Positions 1 through 7,415 of a stretch of DNA of 17,020 nucleotides are shown piece after piece; positions within the stretch are counted from its first letter, which is position 1, and each line of letters starts with the position of its first letter. The notes beneath the pieces were generated by a model. The model did not search any database and was not told the origin of the DNA. It saw only the letters and a program-made list of their open reading frames with translations. Source of the stretch: Halobacteriovoraceae bacterium (lineage in GTDB: Bacteria > Bdellovibrionota > Bacteriovoracia > Bacteriovoracales > Bacteriovoracaceae); contig JABJPQ010000639.1 of NCBI GenBank assembly GCA_018663815.1, positions 1-17,020 on the forward strand, written 5' to 3'. The position numbers and the translations under genes were made by a program.

Positions 1-640
1 TTACCGTTCCCTTATATGCTTGCAAGTGCCTCTCTAGCCAAAATACTGTTTCTGCATCCAAGTGGTTTGTCGGCTCATCCAATAAAAGAACGTCTGGCTC
101 CTCAAGTAAAAGCCTACATAAAGCAACTCGCCTTTTCTCTCCACCAGATAATTCTCCACACTTTTGATCTCCAGGAGGACACCTTAAAGCATCCATTGCA
201 AGATCAAGCTTAGAATCAAGGTCCCAAATATTATAGGCATCCATCTTGTCTTGCAGCTTACCTTGTTCTTCAAGTAACTTATCCATGTCGGCATCTGGGT
301 TTTCAAATTGCGCATTTATCGCTTCATAATCATTGCGTATTTTTACGAGTTCAGCACAACCCTTTTCAACAACTTGTATTACCGTCATTTCAGGATCTAA
401 TTTAGGCTCTTGTTCAAGGTAGCCCACAGAAATACCATTATTAAGTTGAACATTACCATTATAGTCAGTATCTAATCCTGCAATAATTCTAAGCAATGTC
501 GATTTACCAGAACCGTTTAATCCAAGCACCCCAATCTTTGCACCGAAGAAAAAAGAAAGTGAAACGTCCTTTATAACAGTTTTTTTACCGGGATAGGTCT
601 TTGATACTCTCGACATGGAAAAAATTATTTTCTGACTCAT
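1..640 (-). CDS. ettA: Energy-dependent translational throttle protein EttA (ABC-F ATPase), N-terminal part
   Basis: I translated the first 213 residues by hand; the gene runs off the left edge, so roughly the C-terminal 60% is missing. Visible are Walker [10 protein letters not shown] (40-48), the insert region typical of EttA with a DPEMTV / PDADMDKL stretch (about 82-122) in the place of the E. coli EttA arm domain, the signature LSGGE (164-168), and Walker [13 protein letters not shown] (184-195). The opening [14 protein letters not shown] and [17 protein letters not shown] match E. coli EttA nearly word for word. ABC-F proteins have no membrane domain; EttA binds the ribosomal E site and gates the first elongation steps according to the ATP/ADP ratio. 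The start is ATG at 638-640, preceded by AAAAAGGAAACATA, a good ribosome binding site. The gene is divergent from the one at 808. Confidence 0.93.
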   Translation of the reverse strand, partial: MSQKIIFSMSRVSKTYPGKKTVIKDVSLSFFFGAKIGVLGLNGSGKSTLLRIIAGLDTDYNGNVQLNNGISVGYLEQEPKLDPEMTVIQVVEKGCAELVKIRNDYEAINAQFENPDADMDKLLEEQGKLQDKMDAYNIWDLDSKLDLAMDALRCPPGDQKCGELSGGEKRRVALCRLLLEEPDVLLLDEPTNHLDAETVFWLERHLQAYKGTV

Positions 641-654
641 TATGTTTCCTTTTT

Positions 655-679
655 ATTTGTTTGGTGTATTTAAACAAAT
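655..679. promoter_or_regulatory. Inverted repeat in the ettA upstream region
   Basis: Perfect 8-bp arms ATTTGTTT (655-662) and AAACAAAT (672-679) are separated by 9 nt. The repeat ends 15 nt upstream of the ettA ATG, so it could be an operator or a weak hairpin in the ettA leader. It is AT-rich, so a chance origin is possible. Confidence 0.3.
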
Positions 680-807
680 TTCCATGAATCAGTCTATGAA
701 CAATAGTCTAAGCTTGTGAGTTGCTAGGAAAAAGATACTATATTGATATTTTACTTAAAGCGATCAAAAATATAGTTAAATCAAATTCTTATGCGAAGGC
801 ACTTTTT

Positions 808-1341
808 ATGAAAATTATCATTCTTTTTTTATTCACAACACTACTCTTACCGGCCCAAGCTCAAGTCATCAAAAAAAAGAAATTTTCTACAAAAAAAGCA
901 CGTCATTCAAAATCATCTGTCGGTCTAAAATACTTTGCTGCGACTATCGGTACAGGAGTTCTTTATGGCTGGCGACATGTCGTCTATGAGTCAGATACTT
1001 TTTTTATTGGTGGAGCTGGATATACGGGGCAAATGGGAGCAGACCAAGAAATTGGAACTTATAGTTATGGAGGCTTAATCCTAGGAATTGATAAATCATT
1101 TGGAAAGGTATTTAGCGTTGATTATGGAATCCTGGCCGGAGGTGGAGGTGGTAAATTCACAAATCTTGACACCAATGAAACGAACTCAGGAGGAGGAATT
1201 GTATTAGAGCCATCGCTTGGAATGGATTGGAAAATTGGTAAAAATTCAAACTTCAACCTAGGGCTCACCCAGCTTTTAATGCCTAATAACGAAGATTTTA
1301 CAGGATCGACTGTTTCACTTAGAGTTGACTTTGAGATCTAA
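808..1341 (+). CDS. Exported hypothetical protein, possible small outer-membrane beta-barrel
   Basis: The protein has 177 residues if it starts at ATG 808. That start has GAAGG eight bases upstream and gives a textbook Sec signal peptide: MKIIILFLF, a hydrophobic core, then PAQA-Q with cleavage expected after residue 18. An upstream in-frame TTG at 721 would bury the signal peptide, so I rejected it. After a Lys-rich linker (KKKKFSTKKARHSK) the protein is rich in Gly and aromatics with alternating polar and non-polar residues. It has a GGGGG loop and ends SLRVDFEI, with a Phe near the C-terminus. This fits a small beta-barrel or porin-like fold, but I recognise no family. It is convergent with the membrane-protein gene at 1350 (8 nt between stops) and I see no terminator between them. 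Confidence 0.75.
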   Translation: MKIIILFLFTTLLLPAQAQVIKKKKFSTKKARHSKSSVGLKYFAATIGTGVLYGWRHVVYESDTFFIGGAGYTGQMGADQEIGTYSYGGLILGIDKSFGKVFSVDYGILAGGGGGKFTNLDTNETNSGGGIVLEPSLGMDWKIGKNSNFNLGLTQLLMPNNEDFTGSTVSLRVDFEI

Positions 1342-1349
1342 ATACTCGA

Positions 1350-2153
1350 CTAAACGACTTGAGTCATGCTCAAAAAAATTGCAAATAAAAAACCTGGAAA
1401 AACAAAAAATAAAAGAAGTACAAACTTTAAAATTGTAAGAAATTTATTGAAGCGTTGATAACTTTGTTCAAACATGTCCCACAATTCTTGGATGATCATT
1501 TCAAACTCATCATTTTCAATCTGACCTTTGCGTTTAATTGCCTCGATCAACAGTATGAAGCGTTTATGGACCACACCAAAGCCCCCTTTTTTAGTCAGTG
1601 AGCTAAGCTTTGAAACTCGAATAATCTCAGATATTGGAAGGGATAATGAAAAAAAGCTTTGAAAGATATAGGCTGAGAAAAAATATGAATTATACGGATA
1701 AAATAATTTCCTTTGAAGTTTAAAATAAACAAATATCCCCAGAACAAGGCCCCAACACTGAAGAAGGGCCAGCCCAATCAAATAATGCATTGAAATCTTA
1801 ACCCCAATTGTCACTTGCATATTAAATATAAAAAACCAAGTAAACAACGCAATGACAACATATTGAAATACAAGCCCAAGCATAATTTCTTGAACTCGCT
1901 TAGACTGCTTTTTATCTTTTTGTGCCGCAAGTCGAATTTGTCTTATAGCAAGTTTAATATCTATTCCGTACTTTCTTTGATGACCTTGTAAACTCTCAAT
2001 AATTTGGCCATAAAATTTATACACAGGCACAGTAAGTTTTTTATCATCGACAATGAGGTAGTGAATAAACTCCGTATACTTATCTCTCTTTAGAGCTTGA
2101 TAGACATACTTGAGCCAATTTCTGAACTCAAGTTTAAGAAGCTTTAGCAACAA
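1350..2153 (-). CDS. Integral membrane protein of unknown function; start codon uncertain
   Basis: The open frame gives 267 residues from TTG 2153. Membrane segments are visible at about 93-112, 121-143 and 240-262, with basic, probably cytoplasmic stretches at 1-90 and 146-238. The arrangement (cytoplasmic domain, TM hairpin, cytoplasmic domain, terminal TM) resembles T2SF/TadB-TadC-type pilus platform proteins, but I see no convincing motif, so this is only a suggestion. The TTG has no ribosome binding site. The frame stays open upstream to a stop at 2199-2201 and encodes another hydrophobic run, IIFYFILIIITWLLLL, that looks like a genuine first TM helix. No ATG, GTG or TTG exists in that extension. 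An ATT at 2187-2189 sits 5 nt after GGGGG. The true N-terminus may therefore lie near 2189, using a rare start, or an indel may hide it. Confidence 0.7.
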   Translation of the reverse strand: MLLKLLKLEFRNWLKYVYQALKRDKYTEFIHYLIVDDKKLTVPVYKFYGQIIESLQGHQRKYGIDIKLAIRQIRLAAQKDKKQSKRVQEIMLGLVFQYVVIALFTWFFIFNMQVTIGVKISMHYLIGLALLQCWGLVLGIFVYFKLQRKLFYPYNSYFFSAYIFQSFFSLSLPISEIIRVSKLSSLTKKGGFGVVHKRFILLIEAIKRKGQIENDEFEMIIQELWDMFEQSYQRFNKFLTILKFVLLLFFVFPGFLFAIFLSMTQVV

Positions 2154-2198
2154 GAGCCAAGTGATAATAATAAGAATGAAATAAAAAATAATAGCCCC

Positions 2199-2249
2199 CT
2201 ATCAAGTACGTAAATTTCACTTGACAACCAAGAGCGTCATGTGAAAAAT
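2199..2249. promoter_or_regulatory. Candidate overlapping divergent promoters
   Basis: Plus strand: TTGACA (2221-2226), 17 nt, AAAAAT (2244-2249, 4 of 6 matches), which puts transcription start near the ATG at 2257. Minus strand: TTGTCA (2227-2222), 17 nt, TGATAG (2204-2199), which puts transcription start near 2192. The two -35 boxes overlap by five bases. The -10 boxes are weak, so this is inference. Confidence 0.35.
2215..2246. promoter_or_regulatory. 11-bp inverted repeat (operator or hairpin) before the 2257 operon
   Basis: Arms TTTCACTTGAC (2215-2225) and GTCATGTGAAA (2236-2246) pair at 10 of 11 positions, with a 10-nt spacer. The repeat overlaps the candidate -35 boxes of both divergent genes and ends 10 nt before ATG 2257. 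It is more GC-balanced than most local repeats, so chance is less likely. The position suits a repressor site controlling both directions. Confidence 0.45.
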
Positions 2250-2256
2250 TCCACTC

Positions 2257-2559
2257 ATGGATAAGCACAATAGCCTAACTAGTGAAGCACAAGAACAGAG
2301 TTCAACGAACCTTGTTGAAAATTTCAAAAGTGAATACCTAACAAAATCGACTGAAGAGATTAACAAAGCCCTAACGAAGTTAAATTACCTGTGCCTGCAT
2401 CTAGACCCCTACAATCCCGATGGACTTGAACCAGAAGTGCAAATACTCGTTGAAGAGTTTATGTTGGCAAGCTATCTCTCAAACCCATTTGATTACACCA
2501 AAATTATTCTACAACTTCTCCACTCAACTGAAGAAGAGCTTAAACAGAGACTACACTAA
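2257..2559 (+). CDS. Small hypothetical protein, first gene of the exporter operon
   Basis: A 100-residue soluble, acidic, mostly helical protein with no signal peptide or membrane segment and no family I recognise. The N-terminal 25 residues are polar and probably disordered (NSLTSEAQEQSSTN). Residues 30-100 read as amphipathic helices with a PYNPDGLEPE turn at about 51-60, ending in EEELKQRLH. The ATG at 2257 has no Shine-Dalgarno sequence, but it lies about where a transcript from the TTGACA at 2221 would begin, so leaderless translation is possible. The stop is followed 3 nt later by the methyltransferase start, which suggests co-expression. Reality as a gene rests on frame length and operon fit. 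Confidence 0.65.
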   Translation: MDKHNSLTSEAQEQSSTNLVENFKSEYLTKSTEEINKALTKLNYLCLHLDPYNPDGLEPEVQILVEEFMLASYLSNPFDYTKIILQLLHSTEEELKQRLH

Positions 2560-2562
2560 ATT

Positions 2563-3798
2563 ATGTATCAACAAAGACAACGAACACACTCAAAGACCTA
2601 TGAGCTCCACCCTATCTCGATAAAGCAAATCCAAAAAGGACACCCATGGGTAACGATTGACCAATATTCAGAAAAATTTCACCCCAAAGAACGGTTTATT
2701 ATTGCATCCAACCGACATAAACCCTTTGCCCTACTTATCCATGATCCCAATCACAAACAAGTACGAGCACGTGTATGGGCTACGCATGGAAATTTTCAAA
2801 AGCAAATAAAGTCTTTTAAAAATGACCTAACCGCAAGAATCAAAACAGCTATAACAAAAAGAACAAAATCTGATTATCAAAAAGAGCGTGATCATTATTA
2901 CTTAATCTTTGCAGAGGGAGATAATATTCCAGGTGTTCTCGTTCATTATCTTGCAGGTGAAATTTTAATTCAATTTTACATGGACTTTTGGAACCAATAC
3001 AAAGAGTTTTTCATTCAAACGCTGACAAGAGCAATTAATGAAATTATGCAAGAGGATATTGACTTTGATAATATATGGGTTCAAAGCCGATCTGAAATAA
3101 AAGCACCTGCAAAATGCTCTGATTTTAATACATCATTTAGAAATATTGAGGTTAGTGAGTTTGGCGTAAAATATAAAGTAACACTTGGAAAGCATTATGA
3201 TCACGGAATCTATACTGATATGGCTTCCATTCGTAGCCGCTTAAAAGATCAAATTTCCAAAGCAAATAGCCTCCTAAATCTTTATTCATACACTGGAGCA
3301 TTTTCTCTTTTTGCACTTAATGAAGGTGTTTGTGATGTGACAAGTGTGGATCTCTCAGAAAAATACCTCGCTTGGCTGGATGAGAACATCAAGCTTAACA
3401 AGCAGCTTAAAAGTGAACAACATCGACTTATGGCCACCTCAACGATAGAGGCTTTAAAAATATTAAAAAAAGAAAATAAAGGATTTGATTTTATTATCTC
3501 AGACCCTCCCTCTAGCTCATCAGATGGAAATAAAAAATCAAATGCTTTGAATGATTACAAAGAAGTTCTCCCACTCATCCACAACGTAACAAATACGAAG
3601 GGAAAAGTTCTCCTCTTTATAAACACACATAAATGCTCTTTAAAAAGATTTGAAGACAAAATAAAAACAATTATAGATCAGAAAAAACTTTCTTTTAAAA
3701 TTGAAAGTCAATTCTATCTTTCACAGGATTGTCCTCACAAGAAAGGATTTCCAGAGGGAAGCTACTTAAAAGGGCTTTTACTAACTAAAAATGATTAA
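2563..3798 (+). CDS. Class I SAM-dependent 23S rRNA (cytosine/guanine) methyltransferase, RlmI/RlmL-K type
   Basis: A 411-residue protein close to the usual RlmI length (396 in E. coli). The N-terminus carries a PUA-like opening (IQKGHPWVTIDQY, 23-35; IIASNRHKPFALLIH, 46-60). The catalytic domain shows GIYTDMASIR (215-224), SAM motif I LNLYSYTGAF (238-247), the acidic end of motif II SVDLS (261-265), and DPPSSSS (314-320), the position occupied by DPP-K/T-F in the RlmI and RlmK families. The C-terminal SQDCPHKKGFPEGSYLKGLLL matches the conserved end of this group. Known members methylate 23S rRNA, RlmI making m5C1962 and RlmK m7G2069; I cannot decide which site applies here. The gene overlaps the next by 8 nt, so translation is probably coupled to the exporter ATPase. 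Confidence 0.85.
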   Translation: MYQQRQRTHSKTYELHPISIKQIQKGHPWVTIDQYSEKFHPKERFIIASNRHKPFALLIHDPNHKQVRARVWATHGNFQKQIKSFKNDLTARIKTAITKRTKSDYQKERDHYYLIFAEGDNIPGVLVHYLAGEILIQFYMDFWNQYKEFFIQTLTRAINEIMQEDIDFDNIWVQSRSEIKAPAKCSDFNTSFRNIEVSEFGVKYKVTLGKHYDHGIYTDMASIRSRLKDQISKANSLLNLYSYTGAFSLFALNEGVCDVTSVDLSEKYLAWLDENIKLNKQLKSEQHRLMATSTIEALKILKKENKGFDFIISDPPSSSSDGNKKSNALNDYKEVLPLIHNVTNTKGKVLLFINTHKCSLKRFEDKIKTIIDQKKLSFKIESQFYLSQDCPHKKGFPEGSYLKGLLLTKND

Positions 3799-4780
3799 AG
3801 TTAAAAACTTAAATAAGATTTTCAAAGTGCATAAAAAGGAAGCCGGTTTCATGGGCTCTGTAAAATCACTCTATAATCGAAACTACATAAAAAAACATGC
3901 TCTCGATGATTTTTCTCTTCATATTGAAGCAGGAGAAATAATTGGTTTAATAGGCTCAAATGGTGCAGGAAAAACAACCCTCACGAAAATCTTATCGGGA
4001 ATCATTCACCCAACATCAGGCCATGTTTCCGTAATGGGTTTTAATCCTTGGGATCGAAAAAACGAGTACCGTCGTAATATGTCCGTTATTATGGGCCAGA
4101 AAGCTCAACTATGGTGGGACCTTCCGGCCATGGATGGATATTTGCTCCTAAAAGAAATTTATCAAATTCCGGCCAAGGAATTTTATACATCCATTGACTA
4201 CCTCGCAGAGTATCTCGATGTTAAAGACCAATTAAATATTCAAGTCAGGCGCTTAAGCTTAGGCGAGAGAATGAAAGTTGAACTTATTGCAGCTTTACTA
4301 CACAAACCAAAAGTCATTTTTTTAGATGAACCCACAATTGGTCTAGATTTATCTGCTCAAAAAGCTGTTAGAAGCTTTATTAAAGAGTACCGTAAAGAAA
4401 ATAAACCAACAATTATCCTCACCAGCCATTATATGGATGATATTGAAGAGCTATGCCCTCGTATCTGCATTTTGCGCTCTGGAAGAAAAGTTTACGACGG
4501 CGGCTTAAAAGAACTGCACATTCAATACGCTGACAGTAAAGTCATTACGGCTAGCCTTGCAACAGAAAGTGATTTCTCCCAACTTATCAACACTTTTCCT
4601 TCAGCACTTGGTGAAATAACTGGAGCAGACTGCCAAATAAAAATACAAACTCCGAGAGACAAAACCATGGAGGCCGCAAGGTACCTTCTTAATCAAACTC
4701 AAATCACTGACTTTAATATTAAAGAAGACGAAGTCGGAACAATTATTGAAAAAATCCTTAGCCGAGAAGGGCATCAATGA
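3791..4780 (+). CDS. ABC-2 type exporter ATP-binding subunit (COG4586-like)
   Basis: A 329-residue nucleotide-binding subunit with all motifs intact: Walker A GSNGAGKTT (55-63), Q-loop Gln103 in MGQKAQLWWDLP, signature LSLGERMK (155-162), Walker B VIFLDE (175-180) followed by PTIGLD (181-186), and H-loop TSHYMDD (211-217). The variant GQ-K-QLWWDLP Q-loop, the LSLGER signature and the PTIGLD D-loop are typical of the COG4586 family, which pairs with COG4587 and COG3694 permeases. The accessory C-terminal domain (about 245-329) fits ABC-2 ATPases of this type. It energises export across the inner membrane, as a dimer with the two permeases encoded next. The substrate cannot be read from sequence; related systems have been linked to drug or viologen export. 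It overlaps the first permease by 4 nt (ATGA). Confidence 0.92.
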   Translation: MIKVKNLNKIFKVHKKEAGFMGSVKSLYNRNYIKKHALDDFSLHIEAGEIIGLIGSNGAGKTTLTKILSGIIHPTSGHVSVMGFNPWDRKNEYRRNMSVIMGQKAQLWWDLPAMDGYLLLKEIYQIPAKEFYTSIDYLAEYLDVKDQLNIQVRRLSLGERMKVELIAALLHKPKVIFLDEPTIGLDLSAQKAVRSFIKEYRKENKPTIILTSHYMDDIEELCPRICILRSGRKVYDGGLKELHIQYADSKVITASLATESDFSQLINTFPSALGEITGADCQIKIQTPRDKTMEAARYLLNQTQITDFNIKEDEVGTIIEKILSREGHQ

Positions 4781-5598
4781 GTTCTAAGTCCAATAAAAAT
4801 TGGCTTGGACAAGTTTTTCTAATGGAGTTAAGAAATCTCATCGCTTATCGAGCTGATTTTTGGGTTAATTTTTTTGGACAAACGTTCTTCTCTCTTGTGG
4901 TGGCTTACTTTTTGTGGGCATCAGTATTTGAATACTCAGGTCAAACGACAATCAATGGTTTTACAATACAAAAAATGATTTTTTATTACCTGATGGTTCC
5001 TTTGATTTTTCGAATCCAACAAGGACATGGAATTGGATTTCTGAGTAAAGAGATATATGATGGAAACTTAAACAAGTTTCTTCTCTACCCTATAAATGTC
5101 TATAGTTACAAATTAATGACCTACCTTGCAACATCTTCCTTTTACTTATTACAGCTTTTTTTAATTCTTCTTATTTATAATTTATTTTTTTATGATCCCC
5201 AGATTTATTCATTTTCGCTTTATAATTTAATTCGATTTAGCTTTGTTATCGTCCTTGTCTCTATTAGCTTTTTTTATCTCTACTCCATAACAGAGCTACT
5301 CGCTTTTTGGTTTGATAATATTTGGAGCCTAGGGGTAATTCTCAGGTTTACATCTTCCTTTTTAGGGGGTGCACTTATTCCCTTAACCTTTTTTCCAACG
5401 TCTGCTCAAACCATTTTGCAATACACTCCTTTTCCCTACTTAATTGACTTTCCAATGCAGACTTTGCAGGGAACTCTAAGTACAGAAAGCTTTTTAAGTA
5501 ATGCGCTCATCGCCACCGGTTGGCTGCTCGTCTTTCGTTTTATTTCAACTTTAATCTGGAAGCAAGGCCAGTACAAATATACTGGGATTGGGATATGA
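4777..5598 (+). CDS. ABC-2 type exporter permease (COG4587-like)
   Basis: A 273-residue polytopic inner-membrane protein with about six TM segments (26-50, 65-80, 113-137, 150-172, 182-206, 240-260). Family hallmarks are the amphipathic N-terminal segment MELRNLIAYRADFW (16-29), the EIYDGNLNKFLLYPIN stretch (92-107), GGALIPLTFFP (197-207) and the TPFPYLIDFPMQTLQG loop (217-232). It forms one half of the membrane channel driven by the ATPase upstream. The start overlaps that gene's stop (ATGA at 4777-4780) and its own stop overlaps the next start in the same way, so the three subunits are translationally coupled. Confidence 0.9.
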   Translation: MSSKSNKNWLGQVFLMELRNLIAYRADFWVNFFGQTFFSLVVAYFLWASVFEYSGQTTINGFTIQKMIFYYLMVPLIFRIQQGHGIGFLSKEIYDGNLNKFLLYPINVYSYKLMTYLATSSFYLLQLFLILLIYNLFFYDPQIYSFSLYNLIRFSFVIVLVSISFFYLYSITELLAFWFDNIWSLGVILRFTSSFLGGALIPLTFFPTSAQTILQYTPFPYLIDFPMQTLQGTLSTESFLSNALIATGWLLVFRFISTLIWKQGQYKYTGIGI

Positions 5599-6383
5599 TA
5601 AGGTACGCGAGACTCTATTTACACTTTCTACGCTTTGCCTTTAGTAAGGCGATGGAGTTTCGAGCCGATTTTTTCTTTCGTGTCGTTATGGATATTATTA
5701 TTTACATCGTCCACTTTCTTTTCTTCTCCATTATCTATTTACACACACCGATCTTAGGTGGGTGGTCAATTGATGAGATGAAAATCTTTATTGCTACCTT
5801 TATTTTTATTGATGCTTTTCATATGACTTTTTTTGCTAATAATACGTGGTGGTTTCCCATATATATTAATCGAGGAGACCTAGACTACTACTTAACAAAA
5901 CCAGTCTCCTCCTTTTTCTTTATGGCATTTAAAGAATTTGCTGCAAATTCATTGCTAAACCTCATATTGGCCATAGGATTACTGAGCTATATGATATCAA
6001 ATCACCCAGTAGCACTTGATTTGTCTAAAATACTCGTTTTTATTCTTTTAATTATTAATGGAAGTTTTCTCTTTTTTATGACTTATTTTATTTTTCTCAT
6101 TCCTGTTTTTTGGACCCACTCGCCACGTGGCTTTGGAGATGTTTTTTACTCTGCTGAAAAAATCTTCCAACGCCCGGATGGCATCTTCCAAGGTTTTGCT
6201 AAAAAAGTATTTCTCTACTTTCTTCCTTTTAGCATGATGGCCTCTTACCCCACAAGATACCTTGTCTCTCCTACCGACAACTCACTTTTACTTGAAATAT
6301 TAGCAGCATCTTGCTTTATATACTTTGTCGTCTATTTACTTTGGAAAAAAGGACTAAGAAACTATAGTTCAGCATCTTCATAG
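5595..6383 (+). CDS. ABC-2 type exporter permease (COG3694-like)
   Basis: A 262-residue polytopic protein, starting at ATG 5595 inside the preceding stop (ATGA overlap). The frame is open further back to 5520, but that extension only re-reads the previous gene. About six TM segments are visible (28-50, 60-80, 115-133, 145-170, 202-218, 232-250). The motif INRGDLDYYLTKPVS (91-105) is the family mark of COG3694 permeases and parallels the DGNLNKFLLYPIN motif of its partner. YPTRYL (218-223) fits the conserved loop before the last helix. With the COG4587-like subunit it should make a heterodimeric channel. It is followed 9 nt later by an SSB gene. Confidence 0.9.
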   Translation: MIRYARLYLHFLRFAFSKAMEFRADFFFRVVMDIIIYIVHFLFFSIIYLHTPILGGWSIDEMKIFIATFIFIDAFHMTFFANNTWWFPIYINRGDLDYYLTKPVSSFFFMAFKEFAANSLLNLILAIGLLSYMISNHPVALDLSKILVFILLIINGSFLFFMTYFIFLIPVFWTHSPRGFGDVFYSAEKIFQRPDGIFQGFAKKVFLYFLPFSMMASYPTRYLVSPTDNSLLLEILAASCFIYFVVYLLWKKGLRNYSSASS

Positions 6384-6392
6384 GAGTTTTAA

Positions 6393-6755
6393 ATGAGTTT
6401 TTCACAAATTGTTATTATTGGTCATATTGGAAATGAACCTGAATTGAAATATACCAAAAATCAAACTGCTATTTTAAACTTATCTATTGGTGTTCCCGAA
6501 AAACTTTCACCTCGTGCTCCCATGGAAAGGAAACCTAAAACTTATTGGCATAAATGTAGGCGTTGGGGCAAAAATGCAGAACAACTAAAAACAAGCTTAA
6601 GAAAGGGAGATAAGCTTTTTATTAAGGGTACCCTGATTTATGAAAGTTGGCAGGACAAGACTGGCAGTTGGCATAAAGACGCTATTATTGAAATTGAATA
6701 CAGTGAAAAAATGTACTTTGAAAATATCTCAATTGATTTGGATAGTTTTAAATAA
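6393..6755 (+). CDS. ssb: Short single-stranded DNA-binding protein (SSB/OB-fold) lacking the acidic C-terminal tip
   Basis: A 120-residue OB-fold protein. IVIIGHIGNEPELKYTKNQTAILNLSIGV (6-34) matches the SSB beta-1 to beta-2 region, YWHKCRRWGKNAEQL (51-65) carries the conserved Trp-His motif, and GDKLFIKGTLIYESWQDKTG (72-91) matches the beta-4 region. A well-placed AGGAG lies 6 nt before the ATG. Standard SSBs are about 160-180 residues with a Gly/Pro/Gln linker and an acidic DDDIPF-type tip that recruits partners. This one stops right after the OB fold and ends IDLDSFK, so it lacks that tip. It is therefore probably a secondary paralogue, though a primordial-replication-restart-like or SSB-variant role cannot be excluded. 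It is the last gene of the operon. Confidence 0.85.
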   Translation: MSFSQIVIIGHIGNEPELKYTKNQTAILNLSIGVPEKLSPRAPMERKPKTYWHKCRRWGKNAEQLKTSLRKGDKLFIKGTLIYESWQDKTGSWHKDAIIEIEYSEKMYFENISIDLDSFK

Positions 6756-6792
6756 AAGGCATTAATATTCAGGAAATCATTACTCATTTTTT

Positions 6793-7344
6793 TTACCAAT
6801 CCTGAAAGAACCGCTCCCATCTACCATTAACAGTTTCGCGAGCTTCAATTATATAGTTAATTTTATTCCAAAGAAGAATCTTAGGGTTATCCTGGTCAAG
6901 AATGTAAGTCCCTTGATCTGTCTCAAGTGCCAAGAGTGCATGGCCATAATAAAGTTCACGATGAAAAGCAGTCATTATACGTAAGGCTCCGCGCGGGATA
7001 CCTAATGCCACAAGCCTTCTTCTTTTTTCAAGAGCATTATCCTCGCAATCACCACGGCCATCTTGGGGATAATTCCAAAATTCTTCGCGATCATATGTTA
7101 GTTGATCTAATTGAAAATGTAGTTCTGTATTAACGGCCGTATTAACTGTGTTAACTAATTCTTTAATTCTTTTAGTATAACCAACACTCGAGCGTCCAGA
7201 TAAGTCACACTCACCTGGCCAACGATCACAAAAATCTTGATAAAAAGTAGGTAAAGCTTTAACTTTTTGAATCTCAAGGGATATGCCTTGAGCCTGAATG
7301 GTAAAAGATAATAAAGTATTGATTATTAAAACAAGCCAAAGCAT
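6793..7344 (-). CDS. Secreted transglutaminase-like cysteine protease (BTLCP/LapG-like family)
   Basis: The protein has 183 residues from ATG 7344, which has GAGGGGGAA about 5-8 nt upstream; a GTG six codons earlier would overlap that ribosome binding site. A signal peptide (MLWLVLIINTLLSFTIQAQ) sends it to the periplasm. The catalytic triad is visible: Cys100 in GRGDCEDNALEKRRRLVALG, His135 in YYGHALLAL and Asp150 in TYILDQDN. This is the BTLCP pattern. LapG, the best-known member, cuts the N-terminus of the giant adhesin LapA when released by LapD under low c-di-GMP. I see neither a LapA-like adhesin nor LapD in this window, so the substrate is unknown. It lies downstream of the metalloprotease and lipoprotein genes in the same direction, with a 71-nt gap. 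Confidence 0.85.
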   Translation of the reverse strand: MLWLVLIINTLLSFTIQAQGISLEIQKVKALPTFYQDFCDRWPGECDLSGRSSVGYTKRIKELVNTVNTAVNTELHFQLDQLTYDREEFWNYPQDGRGDCEDNALEKRRRLVALGIPRGALRIMTAFHRELYYGHALLALETDQGTYILDQDNPKILLWNKINYIIEARETVNGRWERFFQDW

Positions 7345-7415
7345 CTCTATTCCCCCTCTCACAAGATTTTAAGTTAATACCTTGCTCTAGGGAGAAAAAC
7401 CATTAAAAACGAAAT

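Noticed and set aside
16..213. Plus-strand frame of 65 codons inside ettA
   Set aside because: It is antisense to strong EttA motifs (Walker B, signature); no independent evidence.
721..807. In-frame TTG start of the exported protein, adding 29 residues
   Set aside because: It would put a polar stretch before a clear signal peptide; ATG 808 has a good GAAGG and gives the signal peptide directly.
1341..1380. Possible bidirectional terminator between the exported protein and the membrane protein
   Set aside because: Only short imperfect complementarity (around ACTCGACT/GACTTGAGT) and no clear U-tract.
5520..5594. Longer N-terminus for the second permease
   Set aside because: It reads the end of the previous gene in another frame; the ATGA overlap at 5595 matches the other junctions in the operon.
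7345..7362. GTG start for the LapG-like protein
   Set aside because: It coincides with the ribosome binding site (GAGGGGG) of the better ATG at 7344.
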